Notes under the pieces: generated by a model
Told to the model about the DNA's origin: nothing
The model's database searches: none
Seen by the model: only the letters and a program-made list of their open reading frames with translations
Shown: positions 25,926 through 33,235 of the stretch, piece after piece
How positions within the stretch are numbered: position 1 is the stretch's first letter
Layout of the letters: every line of letters starts with the position of its first letter
Assembly: GCA_949372755.1 (NCBI GenBank)
Contig: CASIBO010000011.1
Coordinates: forward strand, 124,001-188,000
DNA length: 64,000 bases
Direction of reading: 5' to 3'
Source: UBA9926 sp018645765
GTDB taxonomy: Bacteria; Pseudomonadota; Gammaproteobacteria; Pseudomonadales; Azotimanducaceae
Program-made: the position numbers and the translations under genes

Positions 25926-26408
25926 TTAATCCAGCTCGACCCATCTTTTTTGCGGCGGGTAGCAATAGCCCGCTTCCGCACAACCCTGATATTCAATGAG
26001 AAACGGCTTGGAATCCGTATTGGCTTTTGTCAGGCCAGGTCCGATCGGAACATCAAGCGCTAAATCTTCGCGGTAGATCAACACCTCTCCGAAATACTCG
26101 TCGTGATAAGGCTCGGCCTCGGGCAACTGGACCGCAACCAGCTCGCCGTTGGGCCCTGCAACCTTCAAACGGCTGCGATATAAGTAGTGTCCTGGCTCAA
26201 CGCGCCATAACAACTGCAGACGCTCCCCCTGAACAAACCCAAGAAATTCAAAGGCTGTATCAACCGGTACAATACGCTTAGCTAAGTCATTTTGTGCCGC
26301 GCTCGACTGAAAAAAATCAAAGGTGCCCGCAGCCGCAGCAAACGGCGCTTGGCTTAAACACCAGGCCAAAAGCCCAATTTTAATTGGAGAATATCGGTTC
26401 ATGCCCAT
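25926..26408 (-). CDS. Stand-alone DsbD N-terminal (alpha) domain protein
   Basis: About 160 residues: a signal peptide (IGLLAWCLSQAPFAAAAG), then a domain matching the periplasmic N-terminal domain of DsbD. FEFLGFVQGERLQLLWRVEP, GHYLYRSRLKV, VQLPEAEPYHDEYFGEV, IYRED and the redox pair YQGCAEAGYCYPP (Cys143 and Cys149) are present. In full DsbD this domain takes electrons from the membrane domain and passes them to DsbC, DsbG or CcmG. Here the chain stops just after this domain, so membrane and gamma domains must be encoded elsewhere or are lost. The ATG at 26408 has AAGGA upstream; a longer reading to 26447 would overlap the divergent lipoprotein gene. Both cysteines being kept argues against simple decay. 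Confidence 0.85.
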   Translation of the reverse strand: MGMNRYSPIKIGLLAWCLSQAPFAAAAGTFDFFQSSAAQNDLAKRIVPVDTAFEFLGFVQGERLQLLWRVEPGHYLYRSRLKVAGPNGELVAVQLPEAEPYHDEYFGEVLIYREDLALDVPIGPGLTKANTDSKPFLIEYQGCAEAGYCYPPQKRWVELD

Positions 26409-26445
26409 CGCTTCCTTTTTCTCAATCCCATCGTAGACTAGAAAC

Positions 26446-27246
26446 ATGATTCTAACGCCTTACAAGCTGCAAATCCCAGACAGCCGCCGCGCTCTTTCAG
26501 GCTTTCTCAAAACAGCCTGGCTCAGCAGCTTGGTGCTGACCTTGGTGGGGTGCAATAGCCTGATGACGCCTGCAAGCCATCCACCTGCGTCCGATTCGAG
26601 CATTGGTCAAAGCGTGACCGAGCTCGGTCCGAAAACGGGCGCTTATTACCTGGACCCGCATCAAGGCTTGCTCGATCTCGCCGATCATGCCCTAAAAAGA
26701 CAACACTTAACCCAGCCCGAAGCCACGAGCGCACTCACCTACTTCAACTTAATCCTGATCTCAGATCCAGACCACCAAGCCGCGAGGGCCGGCCTCAAGA
26801 CCATCATCGATCAATACTTAGAATGGGCGCTTCGAGCAATCGAGGCCGCCAACTACGCAAAGGCTAACCAGTTTTTGGAGCGCGCGGCACGGGTGAACCC
26901 CAAATCCTCAGACATTACAGCAATGGCTGATCGACTGCGCCGAAAACGAGAAGAAGGTCGCCTTACCGAGATTTTACCCGCTTGGCTCCTTGCGGCGCGC
27001 AGAGAAACGTTGCAATCAACCGCAGACGACGCGCAAGTGAACACCTACTTCAGGAACTTGGCGCAGAAGATTGAGTCCCTTACCGCCAAAATTGTCATTT
27101 ATAGTTTCAACGATGCAGAAGGCAGATGGCTTTATCAGCAACTGAATGCCAACACGGTCCATCGATTGCGCGGCACCCTGAAAATCGACCGGCCTAGCCG
27201 GATCGAAATGCATTTCAAAAGCAACCCCAGTACAATGCTCGACTGA
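26446..27246 (+). CDS. Putative TPR-containing lipoprotein
   Basis: A 266-residue protein with a basic N-terminus, a hydrophobic stretch and a lipobox ending LTLVGC near residue 35, so it should be a lipoprotein. The middle has helical repeats of TPR type (ALTYFNLILISDPDHQAARAGL and YLEWALRAIEAANYAKANQF, then LERAARVNPK). The C-terminal part (SLTAKIVIYSFNDAEGRW) is not repeat-like and I do not recognise it. It lies 28 bases upstream of the DUF2333 gene in the same direction, so the two may form an envelope-associated operon. Function unknown. Confidence 0.75.
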   Translation: MILTPYKLQIPDSRRALSGFLKTAWLSSLVLTLVGCNSLMTPASHPPASDSSIGQSVTELGPKTGAYYLDPHQGLLDLADHALKRQHLTQPEATSALTYFNLILISDPDHQAARAGLKTIIDQYLEWALRAIEAANYAKANQFLERAARVNPKSSDITAMADRLRRKREEGRLTEILPAWLLAARRETLQSTADDAQVNTYFRNLAQKIESLTAKIVIYSFNDAEGRWLYQQLNANTVHRLRGTLKIDRPSRIEMHFKSNPSTMLD

Positions 27247-27274
27247 ACGCCACCACCAGGTTAAGTCGAACACT

Positions 27275-28315
27275 ATGAAAAACCCGTTCAAAAAGAAGAT
27301 TGATGAAGGCCTTGAACAGCTGGAAACCGGTGCAGCCAATACCTGGCTGCTTGGTGGCCTAAAACTCGCTCTGGCGGCTATCGCAGTCGTTGCCTTAATG
27401 TCCCTTGGGCTCGGATTTTACTGGAGCCAAGAGCCTGAAATGAGCATCCGGGAGGCCGGAAACGCCAATCAAGCTGCGCCGACCGGCACGGCGACCGTTC
27501 AGGCACTGCAACAGCTCGGCGGCATTCTGCTGCACAAACCTGGCGGTTATCTGTCAAACGATCTGTTCCCCCCCGGCGTCTTCTTAGACAATGTACCCAA
27601 TTGGGAGTTTGGCGTCTTAGTGCAAGTCCGGGACCTCGCCCGCGCCCTTCGCAACACACTGAGCCGGAGTCAGTCCCAGTCCCGGGAGGATCCCGATCTG
27701 GTCATTGCAGAGAATCAGTTTTATTTCGATAACCATTCTTGGTTCTTGCCCGCAACAGAAGATGAGTATCAAAAAGGGCTCGTGGCATTAGACCGCTACC
27801 TGCTGAGGCTGGGAGACCCGGGCGAGCAACAAGCTCAATTTTATGCTCGGGCCGACAACTTAAGCCTTTGGCTGGGTGAGGTCGAGACTCGTCTGGGCAG
27901 TCTCTCCCAACGCTTAAGCGCAAGCGTTGGAAAACGCCAGCTCGATACCGCCTTAGCCGGCGACAGTGCCGCTCAGCAATCTACGACCACTGCCAGCGAA
28001 CAAGAACTCAAAACGCCCTGGCTCGAACTCGACGACATCTTTTATGAAGCGCGCGGCTCAACCTGGGCAATCCTTGTGATTCTTAGGGCGATCGAGCAAG
28101 ACTTTGGCCTCGTGCTCGAAAAGAAAAATGCTCGGGTGAGTCTTCGACAGATTATTCGAGAACTCGAACCCACCCAAGACCCGTTGTGGAGTCCGATGAT
28201 TCTCAATGGTAGCGGCCTTGGCGTTCTGGCCAATCACTCCTTAGTCATGGCCTCCCATATCTCCCGAGCGAACGCGGCGATGAACGACTTGAGACAATTG
28301 CTCGAACAAGGCTAG
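27275..28315 (+). CDS. DUF2333 family membrane-anchored protein
   Basis: A 346-residue protein with an N-terminal cytoplasmic basic tail (KNPFKKKID), one transmembrane segment near residues 28-52 (LKLALAAIAVVALMSLGLGF) and a periplasmic domain. Conserved-looking parts are GGYLSNDLFPPGVFLDNVPNWEFGVL, FYFDNHSWFLPATEDEY and WLELDDIFYEARGSTWAI. This matches my memory of the DUF2333 family, known in Pseudomonas and other gammaproteobacteria without assigned function. It follows the TPR lipoprotein gene. Confidence 0.8.
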   Translation: MKNPFKKKIDEGLEQLETGAANTWLLGGLKLALAAIAVVALMSLGLGFYWSQEPEMSIREAGNANQAAPTGTATVQALQQLGGILLHKPGGYLSNDLFPPGVFLDNVPNWEFGVLVQVRDLARALRNTLSRSQSQSREDPDLVIAENQFYFDNHSWFLPATEDEYQKGLVALDRYLLRLGDPGEQQAQFYARADNLSLWLGEVETRLGSLSQRLSASVGKRQLDTALAGDSAAQQSTTTASEQELKTPWLELDDIFYEARGSTWAILVILRAIEQDFGLVLEKKNARVSLRQIIRELEPTQDPLWSPMILNGSGLGVLANHSLVMASHISRANAAMNDLRQLLEQG

Positions 28316-28510
28316 CGTCTAATCAACGCGGCCGCCAAGACCCTATTTGGACCTCATATCCTTTTTGAGCTGACCTATCGCAGTTACTCGGACCCCTGGT
28401 TTCCAAATTTTTGAATCAGACAGCGGTTCCCTCACGGGCCACAATTTTGTACCATAGGCGCGCCTGGCTTTTGGGGACAGGCAACCCATCACAACCTGTT
28501 GAGATCGCTT

Positions 28511-30541
28511 ATGACTTTTGACCATCAATTGCCGCCATTATTTGGCGCTCTAGGGCTCGTTGTTGCCTTCATCATCTACGTCATTATGACCAGACAAGAT
28601 GAAGGTGGAGAAAAAATTAAAAAGATTGCCGATGCCATTCACAGAGGTGCAATGGTCTTTATGCACACGGAGTATCGGCTTTTGTTTTTGTTCGCGACAC
28701 CGGTTGGCTTGGCCCTTTGGTACTTCCTGGGCAGTAATACGGCACTGTCCTTCACTGCCGGCGCCACCTCGTCGGCCCTTGCAGGGTACCTCGGCATGTT
28801 TTCCGCAACCAAAGCAAACGTTCGAACCACCGCCGCGGCCCAATCCCAAGGCCAAGCTGGCGCCTTGACCGTTGCTTTCTATGGTGGCTCGATCATGGGG
28901 TTGTGCGTCGCGTCCCTCGGTTTATTGGGCCTTGGCTCCCTTTACTGGCTGTTTGGGGGCGATCCAGCAACCGCCCACGCCATTCACGGTTTCGGCATGG
29001 GCGGCTCAGTTGTTGCGTTATTCAGCCGAGTGGGCGGCGGTATTTTCACCAAGAGCGCAGACGTTGGCGCTGATTTGGTTGGAAAACTTGAAGCGGGCAT
29101 TCCAGAAGACGACCCCAGAAACCCGGGCGTTATCGCGGATAATGTCGGCGACAACGTTGGCGATGTTGCTGGTATGGGCTCGGACATTTTTGAGTCCTAT
29201 TGCGGCTCGATGATTGCAACCATAGCAATTGCATCGACCTTGGTTATGAGCAGCCCTGAGGCGCAAATCCTGACCCAAGGACTCTCCATGAGCGATGCCC
29301 GAGCGGCCTTGATGTCTTTTCCCTTGGCACTGAGTTCTTTTGGATTGATCTGCTCAATCATCGGTATTTTAATTGTTCGGGCACGATCCAATGCCGCACC
29401 TGAAAAGGCACTTCGAATGGGTCACCAAGCCTCTGCGTTGATCTTGATTGTCGGCGCCTACTTCCTGACCGAAGCCCTCGGCATCAGCATCAATGTTTTT
29501 TACGCAATGATGGCGGGCACCATTGGCGGCATGATCATTGGTTTGGTCACCGAATACTACACGGCACAAGGACCTGTTGTTCGGATCGCGGAATCCGGTA
29601 AAACCGGTACTGCAACCGTCATGATTACAGGATTAGCCGTTGGCATGGAGTCCGTCGTGGTTCCTATCCTGTCCATTGCGGCCATCATTTACGTTTCAAC
29701 CGCAGTCGCCGGCTTGTATGGCGTGGGGATTGCCGCTGTTGGGATGCTCGCAACGGTTGGCATGACCATGGCCCTCGACGCGTATGGCCCAGTTGCGGAC
29801 AACGCCGGCGGCATTGCAGAGATGGGCGGTTTGGGTGACGACGTCCGTGAAATTACCGACGGACTGGACGAAGTGGGCAACACCACAGCGGCCATTGGAA
29901 AAGGCTTTGCGATTGGCGCGGCAGCATTAGCCGCACTTGCCATTATCGCTGCCTTTGTTGAAACCATGAAAGGACATCAACCAGATTTTGCCCTGCTTAT
30001 TTCCAACCCGGAAGTCTTGGTCGGCATCTTCATTGGCGGCACACTGCCCTTCCTCATTGCCTCCATCACGATGACGGCAGTTGGCGATGCAGCGATGGAA
30101 ATGATCGAGGAAATTCGTCGCCAGTTTCGAGAAATCAAAGGTCTGATGGAAGGCGAAGCAGAAGCCGATCACGAAAAATGCATTCAAATTGCAACGAGTG
30201 CCGCACTGAAGAAAATGATTCTGCCCGGTATCATCGCCGTTGCAGCACCACCGGTTGTCGGCTTCACTTTAGGTGCTGAGACGCTTGGCGGTATGCTGGC
30301 TGGGGCATTACTCGGGTGCGTCTTGATGGCGCTCATGATGGCGAATGCTGGCGGGGCTTGGGACAATGCCAAAAAGTACATTGAGAAAGGCAACCTCGGC
30401 GGCAAGGGTTCCGACGTTCACGCGGCAGCGGTTGTTGGTGACACAGTTGGCGATCCCTTCAAGGATACCTCTGGGCCTGCCATGAATATCTTGATCAACG
30501 TCATGGCCATTGTTAGCTTGGTGATTGCCCCCTTGTTGTAA
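28511..30541 (+). CDS. hppA: Membrane-bound ion-translocating pyrophosphatase (HppA family)
   Basis: The protein hydrolyses PPi and pumps H+ and/or Na+ through a 16-helix membrane dimer. The active-site motifs are complete: DVGADLVGKLEAGIPEDDPR, ADNVGDNVGDVAGMGSD and, near the end, GGAWDNAKKYIEKG and GDTVGDPFKD. The GNTTAAIGKG motif carries Ala where K+-independent enzymes have Lys, so it belongs to the K+-dependent class. The helix after the active site reads GMGSDIFESY, placing Glu as in Na+-transporting relatives. The ATG at 28511 (MTFDHQLPPLFG) is preferred to a TTG four codons earlier. A strong terminator follows. The PPi-dependent phosphofructokinase lies one gene away. Confidence 0.95.
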   Translation: MTFDHQLPPLFGALGLVVAFIIYVIMTRQDEGGEKIKKIADAIHRGAMVFMHTEYRLLFLFATPVGLALWYFLGSNTALSFTAGATSSALAGYLGMFSATKANVRTTAAAQSQGQAGALTVAFYGGSIMGLCVASLGLLGLGSLYWLFGGDPATAHAIHGFGMGGSVVALFSRVGGGIFTKSADVGADLVGKLEAGIPEDDPRNPGVIADNVGDNVGDVAGMGSDIFESYCGSMIATIAIASTLVMSSPEAQILTQGLSMSDARAALMSFPLALSSFGLICSIIGILIVRARSNAAPEKALRMGHQASALILIVGAYFLTEALGISINVFYAMMAGTIGGMIIGLVTEYYTAQGPVVRIAESGKTGTATVMITGLAVGMESVVVPILSIAAIIYVSTAVAGLYGVGIAAVGMLATVGMTMALDAYGPVADNAGGIAEMGGLGDDVREITDGLDEVGNTTAAIGKGFAIGAAALAALAIIAAFVETMKGHQPDFALLISNPEVLVGIFIGGTLPFLIASITMTAVGDAAMEMIEEIRRQFREIKGLMEGEAEADHEKCIQIATSAALKKMILPGIIAVAAPPVVGFTLGAETLGGMLAGALLGCVLMALMMANAGGAWDNAKKYIEKGNLGGKGSDVHAAAVVGDTVGDPFKDTSGPAMNILINVMAIVSLVIAPLL

Positions 30542-30556
30542 GGGTGAACCCAGGTT

Positions 30557-30586
30557 AAAAAAAGCGGGCTTTGGCCCGTTTTTTTT
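30557..30586 (+). terminator. Rho-independent terminator after hppA
   Basis: An A-run, CGGGC, loop TTTG, GCCCG and eight T residues start 24 bases after the hppA stop. The A-run on the left makes the structure work on both strands, but only hppA points into it closely. Confidence 0.85.
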
Positions 30587-30637
30587 GTCTGAATTTTAGG
30601 ATCCGTTTTTTAAAGTGTCCGATAAAGGATGTGCACA

Positions 30638-31219
30638 ATGAACCACCGCTACACGTCATTAGACTTTGAGCAACTCACGCCAGAGCAACAACAGCTTCAC
30701 CATCAAATCGCAACCTCGCGAGGGCTTGAACCCGAGCAAACGCTCGGCGGACCCTTTGACCCTTGGATCGAATCTCCCGTGTTAGGTGGGATCCTATCCA
30801 ATCTCGGCTATTTCCATCGGTTTCAGAGCCGCCTCAATCGGCGTCAAATCGAACTGGCGATCTTGGTCACAGCCGCGCATTGGCAAGCAGCGTTTGAATG
30901 GTGGGCCCATGAACCCATGGCCCGAGACGCGGGCTTAAACGATTCAATCATTAAGGCAATCAAACACCGCCAGCCGCTACACCTGAGTGACCCACTCGAT
31001 CAAATGGCTTGGGAGATTGCCAGTGCCCTGCAACACAATCAGAGACTGACCGCGGAGCTCTACCAACGTGCAGTGGCGGGCTTTGGTCGTCCCGGGGTAA
31101 TCGAGCTGATCAGCTTATGTGGCTACTACACAACCGTTGCCATGACCCTTAACGCCTTGGACATTCAATTGCCAACAGGCGAAGCCCAACCCTTCGGCGC
31201 CGACGCTAGGGCATCTTAA
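30638..31219 (+). CDS. Carboxymuconolactone decarboxylase (CMD/AhpD-like) family protein
   Basis: A 193-residue all-alpha protein. The CMD pattern is seen in LNRRQIELAILVTAAHWQAA followed by FEWWAHEPMARDAGL, a HW...EW..H...A...G arrangement used by members that lack the AhpD CxxC pair. Such proteins include decarboxylases and peroxidase-like enzymes; the substrate here is unknown. I choose the ATG at 30638 because AAGGA lies eight to nine bases upstream; an ATG nine bases earlier is alternative. It converges on the PFK gene with a 14-base overlap of coding ends. Confidence 0.78.
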   Translation: MNHRYTSLDFEQLTPEQQQLHHQIATSRGLEPEQTLGGPFDPWIESPVLGGILSNLGYFHRFQSRLNRRQIELAILVTAAHWQAAFEWWAHEPMARDAGLNDSIIKAIKHRQPLHLSDPLDQMAWEIASALQHNQRLTAELYQRAVAGFGRPGVIELISLCGYYTTVAMTLNALDIQLPTGEAQPFGADARAS

Positions 31220-32465
31220 ACTTTGGTAATTTTTTCGGGACCAATTGATTCTTAAGCCGGACGTACTCGGGCAGCCCTTCCTTATAAGGAGGGTAGTCTT
31301 CGCCTTGGATCAACGGCTTTAAATAGTTGAGCCCGGCGGCCGTAATACCGTAACCATCTCGTGTGATAAAGGACTTCGGCATCTTGCGCTCAACATTTGC
31401 AACCCTCGACAGCGCAACCTTCCCAACGCGCCAGCGGTAACGGATGCCAGCCTGACGCTCAATGGTCACCATCACGCCACTCTCGCCGGCAACCGCGAGA
31501 TTCACGGCCGCTTCACCCACGGCGTAGGCTTGGGCCACATCAACGGCGGAAGCAATGTGACGCGCCGCGCGCTGCAGATAATCTGAAACCGCCCAATGGC
31601 ACTTATATCCCAGTTTCGCCTTAATCATTTCCACCAAAGTGGGCGCAACGCCACCCAACTGGGCGTGCCCGAAGGCATCCACTCCGCTGGACGCTGCCAA
31701 AAAACGACCATCTTCGAATTGCGCCCCTTCGGATGCGACAATCACGCAGTAGCCCTTCTTGGCAACGGTTTGTGCCACTTTTTGGAGAAAGCGCGCAGGA
31801 TCAAATGCAACCTCCGGCAGAATAATGATGTGCGGCGGGTCGCCTTTAGATTTTGCCGCAAGCGCGGCGGCGGCGGCGATCCAGCCTGCATGTCGGCCCA
31901 TCACTTCTAACACAAACACTTTGGTTGAGGAGGCCGCCATTGAGGCCACATCCAACCCCGCTTCTTCCGTTGCAACCGCCACATACTTCGCCACCGACCC
32001 AAATCCAGGGCAGGTGTCGGTGAAGGGCAAGTCATTATCAACAGTTTTGGGGATACCGATACATTGCACGGGGTAGCCGACGTCCTGGCTAAACTGCGCC
32101 ACTTTGTTCGCCGTATCCTGCGAATCCCCGCCGCCATTGTAGAAAAAATAGCCAATATCGTGCGCCCTAAAGACCGCTATGAGACGCTCGTACTCCAATC
32201 GATTGGCCTCAACCGATTTCAGCTTATAGCGGCAAGAGCCAAAGGCGCCGCTTGGGGTGTGACGAAGCATCGCAATGTCGCGCTTAGACTCCAAGGCGGT
32301 GTCAATCAATTCTTCATTCAGTGCACCCAGAATACCGTTTTGACCCACCAGCACACGCCCCACCGCGCGAGATCGCCGCGCCGCTTCGATGACCCCGCAG
32401 GCGGACGCATTGATAACCGAGGTGACCCCACCTGACTGCGCATAAAAGATGTTGGCCTTGGACAC
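31206..32465 (-). CDS. pfp: Pyrophosphate-dependent 6-phosphofructokinase
   Basis: This enzyme reversibly phosphorylates fructose-6-phosphate with PPi instead of ATP, so it serves glycolysis or gluconeogenesis and can act on sedoheptulose phosphates in some bacteria. The 419-residue sequence has FYAQSGGVTSVINASACG, the PPi-type YNGGGDSQDTANK, and PKTVDNDLPFTDTCPGFGSV, where Lys (not the Gly of ATP enzymes) marks PPi use. MGRHAGWIAA and the sugar-site segment are also present. The start is GTG, five bases after a perfect AGGAGG. In methanotrophs such genes are linked to a membrane pyrophosphatase, as here. Confidence 0.93.
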   Translation of the reverse strand: MSKANIFYAQSGGVTSVINASACGVIEAARRSRAVGRVLVGQNGILGALNEELIDTALESKRDIAMLRHTPSGAFGSCRYKLKSVEANRLEYERLIAVFRAHDIGYFFYNGGGDSQDTANKVAQFSQDVGYPVQCIGIPKTVDNDLPFTDTCPGFGSVAKYVAVATEEAGLDVASMAASSTKVFVLEVMGRHAGWIAAAAALAAKSKGDPPHIIILPEVAFDPARFLQKVAQTVAKKGYCVIVASEGAQFEDGRFLAASSGVDAFGHAQLGGVAPTLVEMIKAKLGYKCHWAVSDYLQRAARHIASAVDVAQAYAVGEAAVNLAVAGESGVMVTIERQAGIRYRWRVGKVALSRVANVERKMPKSFITRDGYGITAAGLNYLKPLIQGEDYPPYKEGLPEYVRLKNQLVPKKLPKFKMP

Positions 32466-32494
32466 ATTGCCCTCCTTTCCAAGAATTTCTTTTA

Positions 32495-32521
32495 ATTATA
32501 CCGAAAAGAGGGTCGGTTAAA
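32495..32521 (-). promoter_or_regulatory. Candidate promoter of the PPi-PFK gene
   Basis: On the minus strand a perfect TATAAT (complement of 32495-32500) lies 30 bases before the GTG start. A weak -35, TTTAAC (complement of 32516-32521), is 15 bases away. The -10 is strong, the spacing is suboptimal. Confidence 0.5.
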
Positions 32522-32542
32522 TTTTAGTTTTTTATCGCTCAG

Positions 32543-32570
32543 CCCTTGAATTCAATCACTGGCATCTTAT
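32543..32570 (+). promoter_or_regulatory. Possible heat-shock (sigma32-like) promoter of the Hsp20 gene
   Basis: CCCTTGAA at 32543-32550 is a perfect sigma32 -35 core. About 12 bases later CATCTTAT resembles the CCCCATNT -10 only partly. It sits 45 bases before the Hsp20 ATG, which is the right place for a heat-shock promoter, but the -10 is weak. Confidence 0.35.
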
Positions 32571-32614
32571 CTAACCCTCAGCAGTATTTTTAAACAACCA
32601 CTAGGAGCAAAACC

Positions 32615-33070
32615 ATGACCTATCAACTTCGAACGCTGAGCACGCGCCAGATGAACCCAAACCTTGCCGAATGGCTCGACTTTGGCGGGCATCAAGCCCG
32701 CACCAACCAAACGCTAAAAAGTGATGGCAACCCATCGAGCATCAAGCGCGCGCCAAGTTATGATCTGCGGCAAACCCCAACCCAAATTGAAATCAAATTG
32801 GCCATGCCCGGTGTCTCCCCAGAGACATTAGAGGTCAGCATTGAACGGCGACGGCTCACGATTTCAGGCCACTCCGAGCCGGACGTCCCAGTGCCGGCAA
32901 GCCAACTGCTTCATCAGGGCCTCGGCGAAGGGCACTTTGAGCAGATGTTCGATCTAACCGAAGATGCCGACCCGGATGCGATCCGGGCCTCGACTCAGTT
33001 CGGTTTAGTCACTATTTCGATTCCGAGGAAAGCCGATCAACTACCCCGCCGAATCGCAATTGAACCTTAA
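32615..33070 (+). CDS. Hsp20/alpha-crystallin family small heat-shock protein
   Basis: A 151-residue ATP-independent chaperone that holds unfolding proteins. After a variable N-terminal arm, the alpha-crystallin domain begins at RAPSYDLRQTPTQIEIKLAM and has the strand GVSPETLEVSIERRRLTISG. The C-terminal part has the conserved A-x-x-x-x-G-L variant as ASTQFGLVTISIPRK. The I-x-I tail motif appears as RRIAIEP. AGGAG lies seven bases before the ATG. It is divergent from the PFK gene and alone in its transcript. Confidence 0.9.
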   Translation: MTYQLRTLSTRQMNPNLAEWLDFGGHQARTNQTLKSDGNPSSIKRAPSYDLRQTPTQIEIKLAMPGVSPETLEVSIERRRLTISGHSEPDVPVPASQLLHQGLGEGHFEQMFDLTEDADPDAIRASTQFGLVTISIPRKADQLPRRIAIEP

Positions 33071-33190
33071 TGCGGGACGCCGCAACCCAATGCGGTTTAG
33101 AGACCGGTTTGAGCGTGCGGCGCACCCCTCGGTCCATCAACCGCGTTGTAACGAGCTGTTTTAGGGCGCTTTGTGCCGGTGACACGAACC

Positions 33191-33232
33191 GGGCGTTGCC
33201 AATGAGACTCGAATGAGCCAGCGGCAACGCCC
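33191..33232. repeat. Perfect 10-bp inverted repeat between hsp20 and nadE
   Basis: GGGCGTTGCC (33191-33200) and GGCAACGCCC (33223-33232) are exact reverse complements separated by 22 bases, which themselves contain a small ACTC-GAAT-GAG hairpin. The repeat begins four bases past the nadE stop on the minus strand. No T-run follows on either strand, so a classical terminator is unlikely, but a 3' hairpin shared by two converging transcripts is reasonable. Confidence 0.6.
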
Positions 33233-33235
33233 AAA

